Positions 7,490-13,140 of a stretch of DNA of 23,476 nucleotides are shown here, piece after piece. This DNA is from a virus: IMG/VR virus record IMGVR_UViG_3300028410_000068, positions 1-23,476 of that record, one strand, 5' to 3'. Made by a program: the position numbers and the translations under genes. The notes beneath the pieces are model-generated. The model was not told where the DNA came from. It saw nothing but the letters and a program-made list of their open reading frames with translations, and did not search any database. How positions within the stretch are numbered: the stretch's first letter is position 1; each line of letters starts with the position of its first letter.

Positions 7490-7900
7490 ATGGATATAAT
7501 TAGGAGAGAGTTTAAAACTCATTGTGAAGGTAAGATGATGTACCCAGATGATAGCTATACTTGGTGTCTGGAAAGGCCTTGGCTAGACAATACTCCGTAC
7601 TTAAGCTGTATACCTTATGGGAGTTATTTAGTAGTCCCAGATGATACAGGCAGGTTCAGGTATTTCAGGATCATGGATGTCCCTATGAGGACTGATATAG
7701 AGTTTCATGGGGCTAATAGGGTAGAGGAGCTACTAGGCTGTATAGCTCCTTGTATGAGCCTTAAGAATGGCATAGGCTATAGAAGTAAAGATGCCTTAGC
7801 CAAACTAGTTAGTTGGTATAGTGATGACAAAGGAGTTAAGAAATCTTTTATACTAAACATAGTCAAGTACAGTCCTTTTAAACATGGTAAATGGAAATAG
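7490..7900 (+). CDS. DUF5675-like protein, last gene of the lysis block
   Basis: A 136-residue protein resembling DUF5675: an early Thr/Leu-Glu strand (YTWCLERPWLDNTPYLSCIP), the GSYLVVPDD strand, a RFRYFRIMDVPMRTDIEFH segment ending in HGAN, and GCIAPCMSL. The HxxN/GC(I/V) core is the recognisable part of that family, which is widespread near phage tail and lysis genes and is uncharacterised as far as I know. It is the only candidate in this window for a wall-active enzyme, since no lysozyme, amidase or transglycosylase is visible; however its catalytic residues cannot be assigned. Start is an ATG three bases after the holin stop; AAGGATAAATAGTA supplies a weak ribosome site. It ends at the hairpin that separates the two convergent gene sets. 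Confidence 0.7.
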   Translation: MDIIRREFKTHCEGKMMYPDDSYTWCLERPWLDNTPYLSCIPYGSYLVVPDDTGRFRYFRIMDVPMRTDIEFHGANRVEELLGCIAPCMSLKNGIGYRSKDALAKLVSWYSDDKGVKKSFILNIVKYSPFKHGKWK

Positions 7901-7919
7901 CCTTTAGGGGCTATTCCAT
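7891..7919. terminator. Hairpin between convergent transcripts
   Basis: AATAGCC (7896-7902) pairs perfectly with GGCTATT (7909-7915) around a six-base loop. With A7895 bulged out, ATGG (7891-7894) extends the stem with CCAT (7916-7919), giving 11 pairs. It overlaps the stop codon of the last rightward gene and faces the end of the leftward operon 23 bp away. No U-tract follows on either strand, so termination may rely on the hairpin plus Rho or be inefficient; being a symmetric stem it could act in both directions. Confidence 0.55.
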
Positions 7920-7941
7920 ATCTAGGCAATAGTGTATAACC

Positions 7942-8205
7942 TCACACTGACCTTAAATCACTATAAATATAGTTTTGTAGGTTAAGCCAGTCAACTTTGT
8001 GTAGCCTTTGTTCTACTCCCGCTATATTAACTACATACTGTGGCTTACCCATAAACATTAATACAAAGAGTACAGGCCATAGGAGCAACAATGCCAATAC
8101 CCACCAATACCACTTAGGCCACACAGTCTCAACATTTATAATTCTAACTGTATCATGTGGGCCTACCTCAATAAATTTATCTTCTACTGTCTGTGCATAG
8201 TACAT
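7942..8205 (-). CDS. Small membrane protein, unknown
   Basis: An 87-residue protein with a hydrophobic central segment (about residues 30-53, WYWWVLALLLLWPVLFVLMFMG) long enough for one membrane helix, a polar N-terminal domain and a cytoplasmic-type C-terminus (VEQRLHKVDWLNLQNYIYSD). I place the start at the ATG at 8205: GGAGGT lies eight bases upstream, inside the end of the preceding gene. A TTG nine bases earlier would have the ribosome site too close. It is the last gene of the leftward operon before the convergent hairpin. No family recognised; many phages carry comparable one-helix proteins of unknown role. Confidence 0.7.
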   Translation of the reverse strand: MYYAQTVEDKFIEVGPHDTVRIINVETVWPKWYWWVLALLLLWPVLFVLMFMGKPQYVVNIAGVEQRLHKVDWLNLQNYIYSDLRSV

Positions 8206-8206
8206 A

Positions 8207-8803
8207 TTATTCAACCTCCACTAATGAGATAACATAGTCTATAGCATCTATGGCATAGACATAATCATCATGATCTACTTTAAAGTGAGGTTCTAGTGTC
8301 TCTACCCAAGCCAAGTACTCGTAGCTCTCATCATCTCCAAACTTTCCTTTCAAAAACCCATTTAGACGATTAGCCCTAGAGATGCAATCCTCATCAAATA
8401 ATGCCCAGAATAAATCATCATCTAGCCCAGTGAAATCCTCTTGAAAACAACCAAAACTAGTATCCTTAGTATTCTTCAACAATCTTAAATCAAAATCCGC
8501 ATCTAAATATAGCCCCATCGAGTTAAAGAAACTATCACTAGCACACCAACCTAACATACAGCAACTATACCCACAGTCCTCATTTAGAGTATCCTTGTAA
8601 TCTTCATATCTATTTAGTGCAGATGGTATCTCTTTGTTACCCTTTTCCTCCCACATTGGCTTAAGTGACTCTCCCCAATACGACATATCTAATTTCTTCC
8701 CTGCAATATTAGCAGAAACCATAACTCTCTTAACTTCATTTAGGAAGTCAACAGGGTGTAATTGCTCTCCTGTCCAAGGGGTGATCTTAGTTACTTCTTT
8801 CAT
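8207..8803 (-). CDS. Uncharacterised phage protein with CGxxCCxxGW signature
   Basis: A 198-residue acidic soluble protein. The segment DCGYSCCMLGWCASDSFF resembles the CG(T/S)xxCxxGW signature of a widespread, uncharacterised group of phage proteins, in which it is typically followed by an F/GL-rich strand and then a segment like FTGLDDDLFWALF, also present here around residue 125. The conserved cysteines could bind a metal or stabilise the fold; neither is established. The start overlaps the upstream stop (ATGA), and AAGGAG lies eight bases upstream. It belongs to the short operon driven by the promoter at 9327-9355. Function unknown. Confidence 0.7.
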   Translation of the reverse strand: MKEVTKITPWTGEQLHPVDFLNEVKRVMVSANIAGKKLDMSYWGESLKPMWEEKGNKEIPSALNRYEDYKDTLNEDCGYSCCMLGWCASDSFFNSMGLYLDADFDLRLLKNTKDTSFGCFQEDFTGLDDDLFWALFDEDCISRANRLNGFLKGKFGDDESYEYLAWVETLEPHFKVDHDDYVYAIDAIDYVISLVEVE

Positions 8804-9267
8804 AAATTACTCTCCTTATATGTAGCTTCTAGTTTAGCGATTTTATCTTCAAAGGCTTTGTTTGCTTCTAATGCCTGTAACTTTAACTCATTTATCTGAC
8901 GTTGTAAAGGGGTATCTTCAGTAACAATGCAATCTGGATCTACTCTGTAAGTTATCTTATTAGTCAACACTGGCATAGGTATTGTTCTCCAATTAATACC
9001 ATCCTCACTAAATTGTATTCTAGCTCCCTTGAAGCCCTCCTTCAGTGCATCTACATCAGGGTGAGAGATAGGGGGATATTTATATTTAACCTCTTCAACT
9101 TCTTTACCTGCTAGTTTGAAATTATCAGAGTTATGTTTTCCAATGTAACCCTCCAGAGTAAGTTGGTGAAAGTAACAGACCTCCACCACAGAAATATCTC
9201 CACGTCTCATGCCACCATATGTACCCCAGATTCTCTGAACCCTATCCCCTACTTTAAATTGACTCAT
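8800..9267 (-). CDS. Uncharacterised protein, paralogue of the 19787-20221 product
   Basis: A 155-residue protein beginning MSQFKVGDRVQRIWG. The GTG nine bases further upstream falls inside the ribosome site, so I take the ATG at 9267, which has GAGGAG eight bases upstream. Residues 1-50 form a beta-rich KOW/SH3-like strand set (VGDRV, then GDISVVEVCYF). The middle part has the pattern YPP-x(n)-F/G-x-W-x(n)-ITYRVDPDCIV, and the last ~35 residues are a charged helix (QINELKLQALEANKAFEDKIAKLE). The same order (KVGDWV, NPPREEY, GVWLDK, NYRINPDSIL, charged helix) appears in the protein at 19787-20221, so the two are probably duplicates. It is the first gene after the terminator/promoter element. 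Function unknown. Confidence 0.75.
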   Translation of the reverse strand: MSQFKVGDRVQRIWGTYGGMRRGDISVVEVCYFHQLTLEGYIGKHNSDNFKLAGKEVEEVKYKYPPISHPDVDALKEGFKGARIQFSEDGINWRTIPMPVLTNKITYRVDPDCIVTEDTPLQRQINELKLQALEANKAFEDKIAKLEATYKESNL

Positions 9268-9290
9268 AAATAACACTCCTCATATAAATT

Positions 9291-9340
9291 AAACAAAAAA
9301 AAACTCCCTAACCACTCAATGAGAGAAGTATAGGGAGTTT
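9291..9340 (-). terminator. Intrinsic terminator containing a promoter (site 1)
   Basis: On the minus strand AAACTCCCTA (9340-9331) pairs exactly with TAGGGAGTTT (9310-9301) across a 20-base loop, and is followed at once by TTTTTTGTTT (9300-9291). A 10-bp stem plus a U-run is a standard intrinsic terminator for RNA arriving from the upstream genes (9363 and beyond). The 5' arm doubles as promoter spacer; see the promoter entry. Confidence 0.85.
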
Positions 9341-9355
9341 AGTATTCTAAGTCAA
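9327..9355 (-). promoter_or_regulatory. Sigma70-type promoter nested in terminator (site 1)
   Basis: TTGACT (9355-9350), a 17-bp spacer, then TATACT (9332-9327): five of six and five of six consensus bases at ideal spacing. Initiation about seven bases further would be near 9320, inside the terminator loop. The transcript would therefore lack the 5' arm (9340-9331) and could not fold the terminator. It would drive the genes from 9267 down to 7942. The 5' leader would be about 53 bases. Confidence 0.75.
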
Positions 9356-9362
9356 GATATTT

Positions 9363-9590
9363 TTAATCTTTATTTTTAAAGTGTATGATTGTTTTATTAT
9401 TCTTCCGTACAAAATAAGAGACACCTAAGACAAGGAAATATACTATAACTGAGACAAGGGTCATTAATCCAAATACGGTCCCAAAGAATACCTCATCTGT
9501 AGTTAGTCTACCTCCCTCTACTTTAGCCACTCCCAGTGTAGCTACAAATCCCGCCAATACCCATATCATCACACCTAATAAGATTTCCAC
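9363..9590 (-). CDS. Small two-helix membrane protein, unknown
   Basis: A 75-residue protein with two hydrophobic segments: about residues 3-22 (ILLGVMIWVLAGFVATLGVA) and 37-62 (FGTVFGLMTLVSVIVYFLVLGVSYFV), joined by a short polar loop, with a basic C-terminus (RKNNKTIIHFKNKD). It starts with GTG, whose G is the last base of the upstream TAG, with AAGGG four bases before; this suggests re-initiation by ribosomes finishing the GHKL-like gene. It is the last gene before terminator site 1. No family recognised; it could be an inner-membrane peptide affecting superinfection or the host envelope, but nothing in the sequence shows that. Confidence 0.7.
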   Translation of the reverse strand: MEILLGVMIWVLAGFVATLGVAKVEGGRLTTDEVFFGTVFGLMTLVSVIVYFLVLGVSYFVRKNNKTIIHFKNKD

Positions 9591-10597
9591 TAGCCCTTAA
9601 CATTCCAACGGAGGTCTTTAAGTTTGACTTCTCTTAAGTTAACTTGATTACCACTACTAGCTAAAATAGACTCATCAAGCATATCTACCCGAAATGAGTT
9701 GTGAATTTCAATAGCCGCCGCAACTTCTCCCTCTAGCAGTATCTGTTGGATAATCATATTATCTTCAGCTAAGTCTGTTGTAATCTTTTCAGAGAATACT
9801 AGAGAGTCCACAGCATCTAAACCTTTACTATCATCAAATAATTCTACTGTTACTGTTTTACGTGTTGTCATGTTTATATTTCCTTTTTGGTCGTTTAAAT
9901 TAATATCACTAACTTCTGTATCTGCATTGCAATAATCAAAGTACTCATCCCAACCCTCCACACTCTGTCTGTCACGATTAAGTTTTAACTTAGATGGGTT
10001 AAAGTCATAACTGTATTCTAATTCTGTCTCTGATACCCAAATACCCCCAACATAGATATTACAACACCGCTCAAGAAGTATTCTACCATTTTCCGTTGCT
10101 ATAACTTTGCCAACAGATTCCTCGGATTGCATGTACAAACATCTGTCCTGAATTTGGTCAAACATGTCTTGGTTTATATCATGTATGGCAATTGTAAAGT
10201 CATCACTGCTCTTAAAGGTATCTTGGTATTCATGTATAGCTAAGAAATTAGCATCAAAATCCTCGGAGTGTTCAAACTTAGGTATCCACTGTTTTGAGCC
10301 ATTATAGATAATAACTTCATGCCCCTCCCTAAGCAATACACCCATACTAACGACTAAACCCTCTCCATGTCTACCAACTGATTCTTCTTTACCTCTATTC
10401 TCAGAGACTCCCATTAATAAGTATTTAGCATCTAAGGTAAAGTTTTTAGTAGTTAGGACTAAGGTGTTAGATGAGTAATCCCACTCAAAAGGATTGTCAG
10501 AGTCTAGTGCATTAGTCACAAATTCCCTTACTCCATCTACTGCTGACCATGATAGGCAATATTGATCTGATATCATGGTGTTGTATACTTTATTCAT
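9590..10597 (-). CDS. GHKL-ATPase-like phage protein with C-terminal extension
   Basis: 335 residues. The N-terminal ~110 residues look like the ATP-binding fold of the GHKL group (MutL, Hsp90, histidine kinase, T4 rIIA): N-box-like E25-x-x-x-N29-A30-x-D32 in REFVTNALDSDN, then LLMGVSENRG and the lid glycines VGRHGEGL (74-81). The DxGxG adenine-binding motif expected near residue 50 is absent (TKNFTL), as in a phage subgroup I recall with NTxL at that place, so ATP binding is possible but unproven. Residues ~110-225 may be a transducer-like domain. From M243 (MTTRKTVTVELFDD) begins a 93-residue module with its own ribosome site. GAGGAG before the ATG at 10597 supports the start. The role in infection is unknown. 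Confidence 0.65.
   Translation of the reverse strand: MNKVYNTMISDQYCLSWSAVDGVREFVTNALDSDNPFEWDYSSNTLVLTTKNFTLDAKYLLMGVSENRGKEESVGRHGEGLVVSMGVLLREGHEVIIYNGSKQWIPKFEHSEDFDANFLAIHEYQDTFKSSDDFTIAIHDINQDMFDQIQDRCLYMQSEESVGKVIATENGRILLERCCNIYVGGIWVSETELEYSYDFNPSKLKLNRDRQSVEGWDEYFDYCNADTEVSDINLNDQKGNINMTTRKTVTVELFDDSKGLDAVDSLVFSEKITTDLAEDNMIIQQILLEGEVAAAIEIHNSFRVDMLDESILASSGNQVNLREVKLKDLRWNVKG
9869..9885 (-). promoter_or_regulatory. Internal ribosome-binding site and start codon within the GHKL-like gene
   Basis: AAGGA (9885-9881) is followed after nine bases by ATG (9871-9869), in frame with the GHKL-like gene. Translation from here would give a separate 93-residue protein covering the C-terminal module. 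The spacing is like that of the true starts in this window. Confidence 0.5.
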
Positions 10598-10608
10598 AAG
10601 ACTCCTCA

Positions 10609-10624
10609 GCCTATCATATTAGGC
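10609..10624 (-). other. Small hairpin just before the GHKL-like gene
   Basis: GCCTA (10624-10620) pairs with TAGGC (10613-10609) around ATATGA, ending two bases before the GAGGAG ribosome site of the gene starting at 10597. It could modulate access to that site; a terminator role is unlikely because no U-run follows. Confidence 0.35.
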
Positions 10625-10651
10625 GTTATAATGTTTAACTGGTAGGGTAGC

Positions 10652-10717
10652 TTAACTGACCCATCTATAATAGCGTAGGGCTAGCTGTAGACCCTTAGGA
10701 TTGTGATGCACTCTCAT
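10652..10717 (-). CDS. Possible 21-residue leader peptide
   Basis: In the 137-bp gap between the SLOG gene and the GHKL-like gene there is an ATG at 10717 with GGAGGG six bases upstream and a 21-codon frame to TAA (10654-10652). The peptide begins MRVHHNPKGLQ and ends RYYRWVS; it is basic, with two His and several aromatic residues. A hairpin (AGGG 10695-10692 with CCCT 10680-10677, extended by CTA/TAG) lies inside it. The strong ribosome site argues for translation. It could be a small protein or a leader affecting the next gene. No homologue recognised. Confidence 0.4.
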   Translation of the reverse strand: MRVHHNPKGLQLALRYYRWVS

Positions 10718-10734
10718 ATATGTCCCTCCAGAAA

Positions 10735-11154
10735 TCATAACCACTCCCTTTTTACTGAACTTAACCCTGAGTAAACCCTACGTACATCCTCAACCTTTCT
10801 TTCTATAGTATACCTAATTACCCCTACAAGTATACCTTTTTTAGTAGCTATGTCAATCATATTCTTTGTACCTTTAGATCTCCCATCCCAAAAAGCTAAC
10901 AATCTATCCCCGTACTCAGCCATTTCAGCGTTACGTAGGTGTCCTGCACTTTTGCCATATAAGTCCCAATCAGCGGGGAACCTTTTAATCTTAATTCCAT
11001 TACTAGTGGCCCACTGCTCACCACATTTATCTGCTCCATTAGCTGTACCACTTACAATCTCTGTTAAACAGTAGAGAGCTTGATATATATCTAGTACTTT
11101 AGCTAACATTATGGCATCTTTAAAAGTCCTACCTCCTGCCACTATTAACTTCAT
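10735..11154 (-). CDS. SLOG-fold (DUF2493/YspA-like) nucleotide-binding protein
   Basis: A 139-residue Rossmann-like protein of the DUF2493 (YspA/cpYpsA) group in the SLOG superfamily. Visible signatures are the first strand and glycine loop LIVAGGRTF (3-11), EIVSGTANGADKCGEQWA (32-49), KRFPADWDLYGKSAGHLRNAEMAEYGDRLLAFWDG, and SKGTKNMIDIA. SLOG domains bind nucleotide-derived ligands, but no substrate is established for this group. The domain fills the protein except for a basic C-terminal tail (ERKVEDVRRVYSGL). Its start overlaps the upstream stop (ATGA), and it stands at the end of a run of small genes. A part in salvage, ADP-ribose signalling or anti-defence sensing is speculation. Confidence 0.83.
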   Translation of the reverse strand: MKLIVAGGRTFKDAIMLAKVLDIYQALYCLTEIVSGTANGADKCGEQWATSNGIKIKRFPADWDLYGKSAGHLRNAEMAEYGDRLLAFWDGRSKGTKNMIDIATKKGILVGVIRYTIERKVEDVRRVYSGLSSVKREWL

Positions 11155-11339
11155 CGCAGGCTTACCTTAATTTTATTTATACGATGATTTCTAAGGTCCC
11201 TGTCTAGTTGGTCATATATCCCTTGACAATCCCCCTCATTAAACCTCTTTAAAGCTTCCCCTTCACAAGTAGCTTCCACTACATATACAGCGCGACCCTT
11301 ACTCTCCCCCTCAAATGGAACCTCTACATTATATAACAT
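11151..11339 (-). CDS. Small hypothetical protein
   Basis: A 62-residue protein: an N-terminal strand with alternating residues (LYNVEVPFEGESKGRAVYVVEA) followed by a helix (EGEALKRFNEGD) and a basic end (NHRINKIKVSLR). The pattern resembles short phage proteins in which a beta hairpin is followed by a VxAxxxxEAxxxF helix, but I cannot name a family. AAGGAG lies six bases before the ATG, and the stop overlaps the start of the SLOG gene by four bases. It is probably translated together with that gene. Confidence 0.65.
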   Translation of the reverse strand: MLYNVEVPFEGESKGRAVYVVEATCEGEALKRFNEGDCQGIYDQLDRDLRNHRINKIKVSLR

Positions 11340-11342
11340 ATT

Positions 11343-11735
11343 TTACTCCTTAATCCTAAACCACTTATCTTTAGGATTATACCCAGAGATAGCTATCCAT
11401 TTATATCCTTGCCCAGAGAGTCTGTCCCTAGACTTAACCCTGAGCATACGGTTATCTAAAACCCACCCCTGAACCTCTAGCACACAATGCCCTTCACCAC
11501 TTTCTGTAAGGCATACTACTAACCTACTATTCTCTATATTCTTTCTTCTACATAACATCCTACAAGCCAATGCAAAGTCTTCACAATCCCCAACTATACT
11601 TGTAGTTCCATTGTAGAACTCAGGTGGGGCTACCCATTTCTCTAAAGTTTGATATTGCTCTAAGTCAGTCTTGTACTCAAAGTTATTAAGCACAGTCCTA
11701 TGGATACTCCTTAACACTTCTAATAAATCATCCAT
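11343..11735 (-). CDS. Transglutaminase-like cysteine peptidase (BTLCP-like)
   Basis: A 130-residue protein with the catalytic triad pattern of bacterial transglutaminase-like cysteine peptidases (Pfam BTLCP): Cys51 in VGDCEDFALACRML, His83 in GEGHCVLEV and Asp94 in GWVLDNR. The N-terminal helix with EYKTDLEQYQTLEKWVAPPE precedes the Cys as in that family. It is short, lacking a signal peptide, so action in the cytoplasm, or in the envelope after lysis, would be inferred. I take the ATG at 11735, overlapping the TAA of the lipoprotein gene (TAATG), rather than an upstream TTG. Cellular BTLCPs cleave adhesins (LapG) or modify envelope proteins; some phages carry one of unknown target. Being coupled to a lipoprotein gene suggests an envelope-related job, but this is inference. 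Confidence 0.8.
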   Translation of the reverse strand: MDDLLEVLRSIHRTVLNNFEYKTDLEQYQTLEKWVAPPEFYNGTTSIVGDCEDFALACRMLCRRKNIENSRLVVCLTESGEGHCVLEVQGWVLDNRMLRVKSRDRLSGQGYKWIAISGYNPKDKWFRIKE

Positions 11736-11920
11736 TAGCAATCAAACTCAGGGTTTTCTTTCTGAGCCTCCTCACATCCAGTGACAATAACTTCTACATT
11801 TGTCGTTTCAAAGGGTGTAGGAGGGGCTACAGCGGCACAAGAGACTATAGCTAATGCACTTGCTAGGGCTAGGAGTTTAAAAGCCGTCAGAGGTGCTGTA
11901 AAGTGTTTATAATTTTTCAT
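11735..11920 (-). CDS. Small lipoprotein
   Basis: A 61-residue protein with a type II signal peptide: MKNYKHFTAPLTAFK, a hydrophobic core (LLALASALAIV) and a lipobox-like IVSC with Cys28. The mature 34 residues are Pro/Thr/Glu-rich with two further Cys (TGCEEAQKENPEFDC). I place the start at the ATG at 11920 because GGGGA is five bases upstream; a longer frame to 11998 only runs over the preceding gene. It overlaps the end of the upstream gene by 14 bases and its stop overlaps the peptidase start. Export to the host envelope is predicted from the signal; a superinfection-exclusion lipoprotein is one possibility, without direct evidence. Confidence 0.7.
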   Translation of the reverse strand: MKNYKHFTAPLTAFKLLALASALAIVSCAAVAPPTPFETTNVEVIVTGCEEAQKENPEFDC

Positions 11921-12158
11921 AAAAATCCCCATTCCAATTAAGGCTGTAAAAAATACTAGCCCAATACTCATGTCCTTGTGGAGTGTCATCCCACACAAAA
12001 GCTCTATTCAAACTTAGTTCAGTCATAAAGTACATTAGAGCTTTCTCACCACTTAAGTTTACAGCAACTGTGGCTAATTCTTGCAAAGCTATATCCCTTC
12101 CTATTAGACTAGCTACCACATCAAAGCAAGCAATAGTCCTTACATCTAACTCTTTCAT
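11907..12158 (-). CDS. Hypothetical protein
   Basis: An 83-residue, mostly helical, acidic protein with no membrane segment (MKELDVRTIACFDVVASLIGRDIALQE...). The C-terminal SLNWNGDFYEKL and WDDTPQGHEYWASIFYSL parts are aromatic-rich. The ATG at 12158 overlaps the stop of the 44-residue membrane peptide gene (TAATG), with AAGGA eight bases upstream. No family recognised. Confidence 0.65.
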   Translation of the reverse strand: MKELDVRTIACFDVVASLIGRDIALQELATVAVNLSGEKALMYFMTELSLNRAFVWDDTPQGHEYWASIFYSLNWNGDFYEKL

Positions 12159-12292
12159 TATAAAAATCCTTCTAGTAGTTTAGTTAACCCACCATTAGCA
12201 ACAACCCAATAGTAGAACAAGTAGATAGCATAGCCTAGTCCAAACCAGAATGCAACCCTTAGAATGAACTGTAGTAATATATATTTCTTCAT
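12158..12292 (-). CDS. 44-residue membrane peptide
   Basis: A short gene that falls below usual ORF cut-offs. The frame starts MKKYILLQFILRVAFWFGLG and continues with YAIYLFYYWVV, giving one long or two short hydrophobic helices, then NGGLTKLLEGFL. Both ends overlap neighbouring genes in the same way (TAATG at 12292 and at 12158), and a GGAGGAG lies at the end of the preceding gene about six bases before the ATG. Those junctions strongly support expression. Function unknown; its aromatic-rich helix resembles other phage inner-membrane peptides. Confidence 0.7.
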   Translation of the reverse strand: MKKYILLQFILRVAFWFGLGYAIYLFYYWVVANGGLTKLLEGFL

Positions 12293-12450
12293 TATGACTC
12301 CTCCGCGTGTTGTTCTAAAATTTCTATAGCTTCTTTAAGATCGTATATTTCATCAGCTAATTTATCGTAACCTTCTAAAGTACCCGCAAGTTGGAGTACA
12401 TAATAACGACTCTTTAACTCCCACTCTAGTATCTGTAGCACTGTCCCCAT
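12292..12450 (-). CDS. Small helical hypothetical protein
   Basis: 52 residues, starting MGTVLQILEWELKSRYYVLQ and ending EAIEILEQHAEES, predicted as two amphipathic helices with heptads. A longer frame to 12555 exists but runs 95 bases into the preceding MGCDIH gene; the ATG at 12450 has AAGGA with workable spacing and leaves a 10-bp gap, so I prefer it. The TAA overlaps the next start (TAATG). No family recognised. Confidence 0.65.
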   Translation of the reverse strand: MGTVLQILEWELKSRYYVLQLAGTLEGYDKLADEIYDLKEAIEILEQHAEES

Positions 12451-12460
12451 AACTTTTTCC

Positions 12461-13075
12461 TTAATTATCAAACCAAAAAACAATTCTAAAATCATCCATA
12501 TCTTTTTCATCAATATCGTTAGGGTAGTACTTACGGAATCTTTTACACATAGCAATGTAAAGCCCTTGCAGTGGGTTTTCTCCAGTTCGTTCCCAACTTC
12601 TTCTTACATATGTCTTATCGCTAGTCCCTTGACACCATGAGTCAGGTTTAATATTACAATAATCTAAATCATCAGCCTGTTTTTGGCTTATTAACCCTGT
12701 AACTTTTACAGGCTCAACAGGCTCATTTAAATCTATAAATCTTTTTACGTCCCTCAATGTAACAAAGCTATGTGAATGCCCATCACAATCTATTTCATCG
12801 CACTCACGCTTAACTAATTCAGTTGCATCATCAGGTATACCCCTTGGCTCAGATATTTTAGGCGATAATTCTGTATAATCCCTAACCCCGCATAAGGACG
12901 TAAACATAAAGTAATTTCTATCGCCAAATAATTCAACAAGATTGTACTCACGCTCATCATCCCAGCCATCCTTGCGGTAATAAGGATTTAACTCAAAGTG
13001 ATCAGCAGATACCCATAATCTACTGCCATTAATAACTACACTTTCTTCGCAAAACATATGTATATCACATCCCAT
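12461..13075 (-). CDS. Uncharacterised phage MGCDIH-family protein
   Basis: A 204-residue soluble protein beginning MGCDIHMFCEE. Start at the second ATG (13075): AGGAG is seven bases upstream of it but only two from the ATG at 13081, and MGCDIH is the usual N-terminus of this family in phages and some bacteria. Other family-typical parts are LWVSADHFELNP, ELFGDRNYFMFTSLCGVRDY, a RGIPDDATELVKRE segment and DCDGHSHSFVTLRDVKRF. Cys3-Asp4-His6 and the later DGHSHS cluster suggest a metal site, but no activity has been established that I know of. It is the first gene downstream of terminator/promoter site 2, so it heads an operon running to 9363. Confidence 0.8.
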   Translation of the reverse strand: MGCDIHMFCEESVVINGSRLWVSADHFELNPYYRKDGWDDEREYNLVELFGDRNYFMFTSLCGVRDYTELSPKISEPRGIPDDATELVKRECDEIDCDGHSHSFVTLRDVKRFIDLNEPVEPVKVTGLISQKQADDLDYCNIKPDSWCQGTSDKTYVRRSWERTGENPLQGLYIAMCKRFRKYYPNDIDEKDMDDFRIVFWFDN

Positions 13076-13090
13076 CTTCATTCTCCTTAA

Positions 13091-13140
13091 ACAAAAAAAA
13101 ACCCCTAAACCAAACCAATAAAGGAATGATATAGGAGTTT
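13091..13140 (-). terminator. Intrinsic terminator containing a promoter (site 2)
   Basis: On the minus strand AAACTCCTA (13140-13132) pairs with TAGGGGTTT (13107-13099; one G-U pair) over a 24-base loop, and a run of T follows (13101-13093). It would stop RNA from the nrdA/nrdB and 52-residue-peptide genes. Arm sequence, spacing and U-run closely match site 1 at 9291-9340. Confidence 0.8.

Noticed and set aside
10598-10734. Promoter upstream of the GHKL-like gene
   Set aside because: TATTAT and TATAAC occur but no TTGACA-like hexamer at 16-18 bp, unlike the two clear sites at 9327 and 13126.
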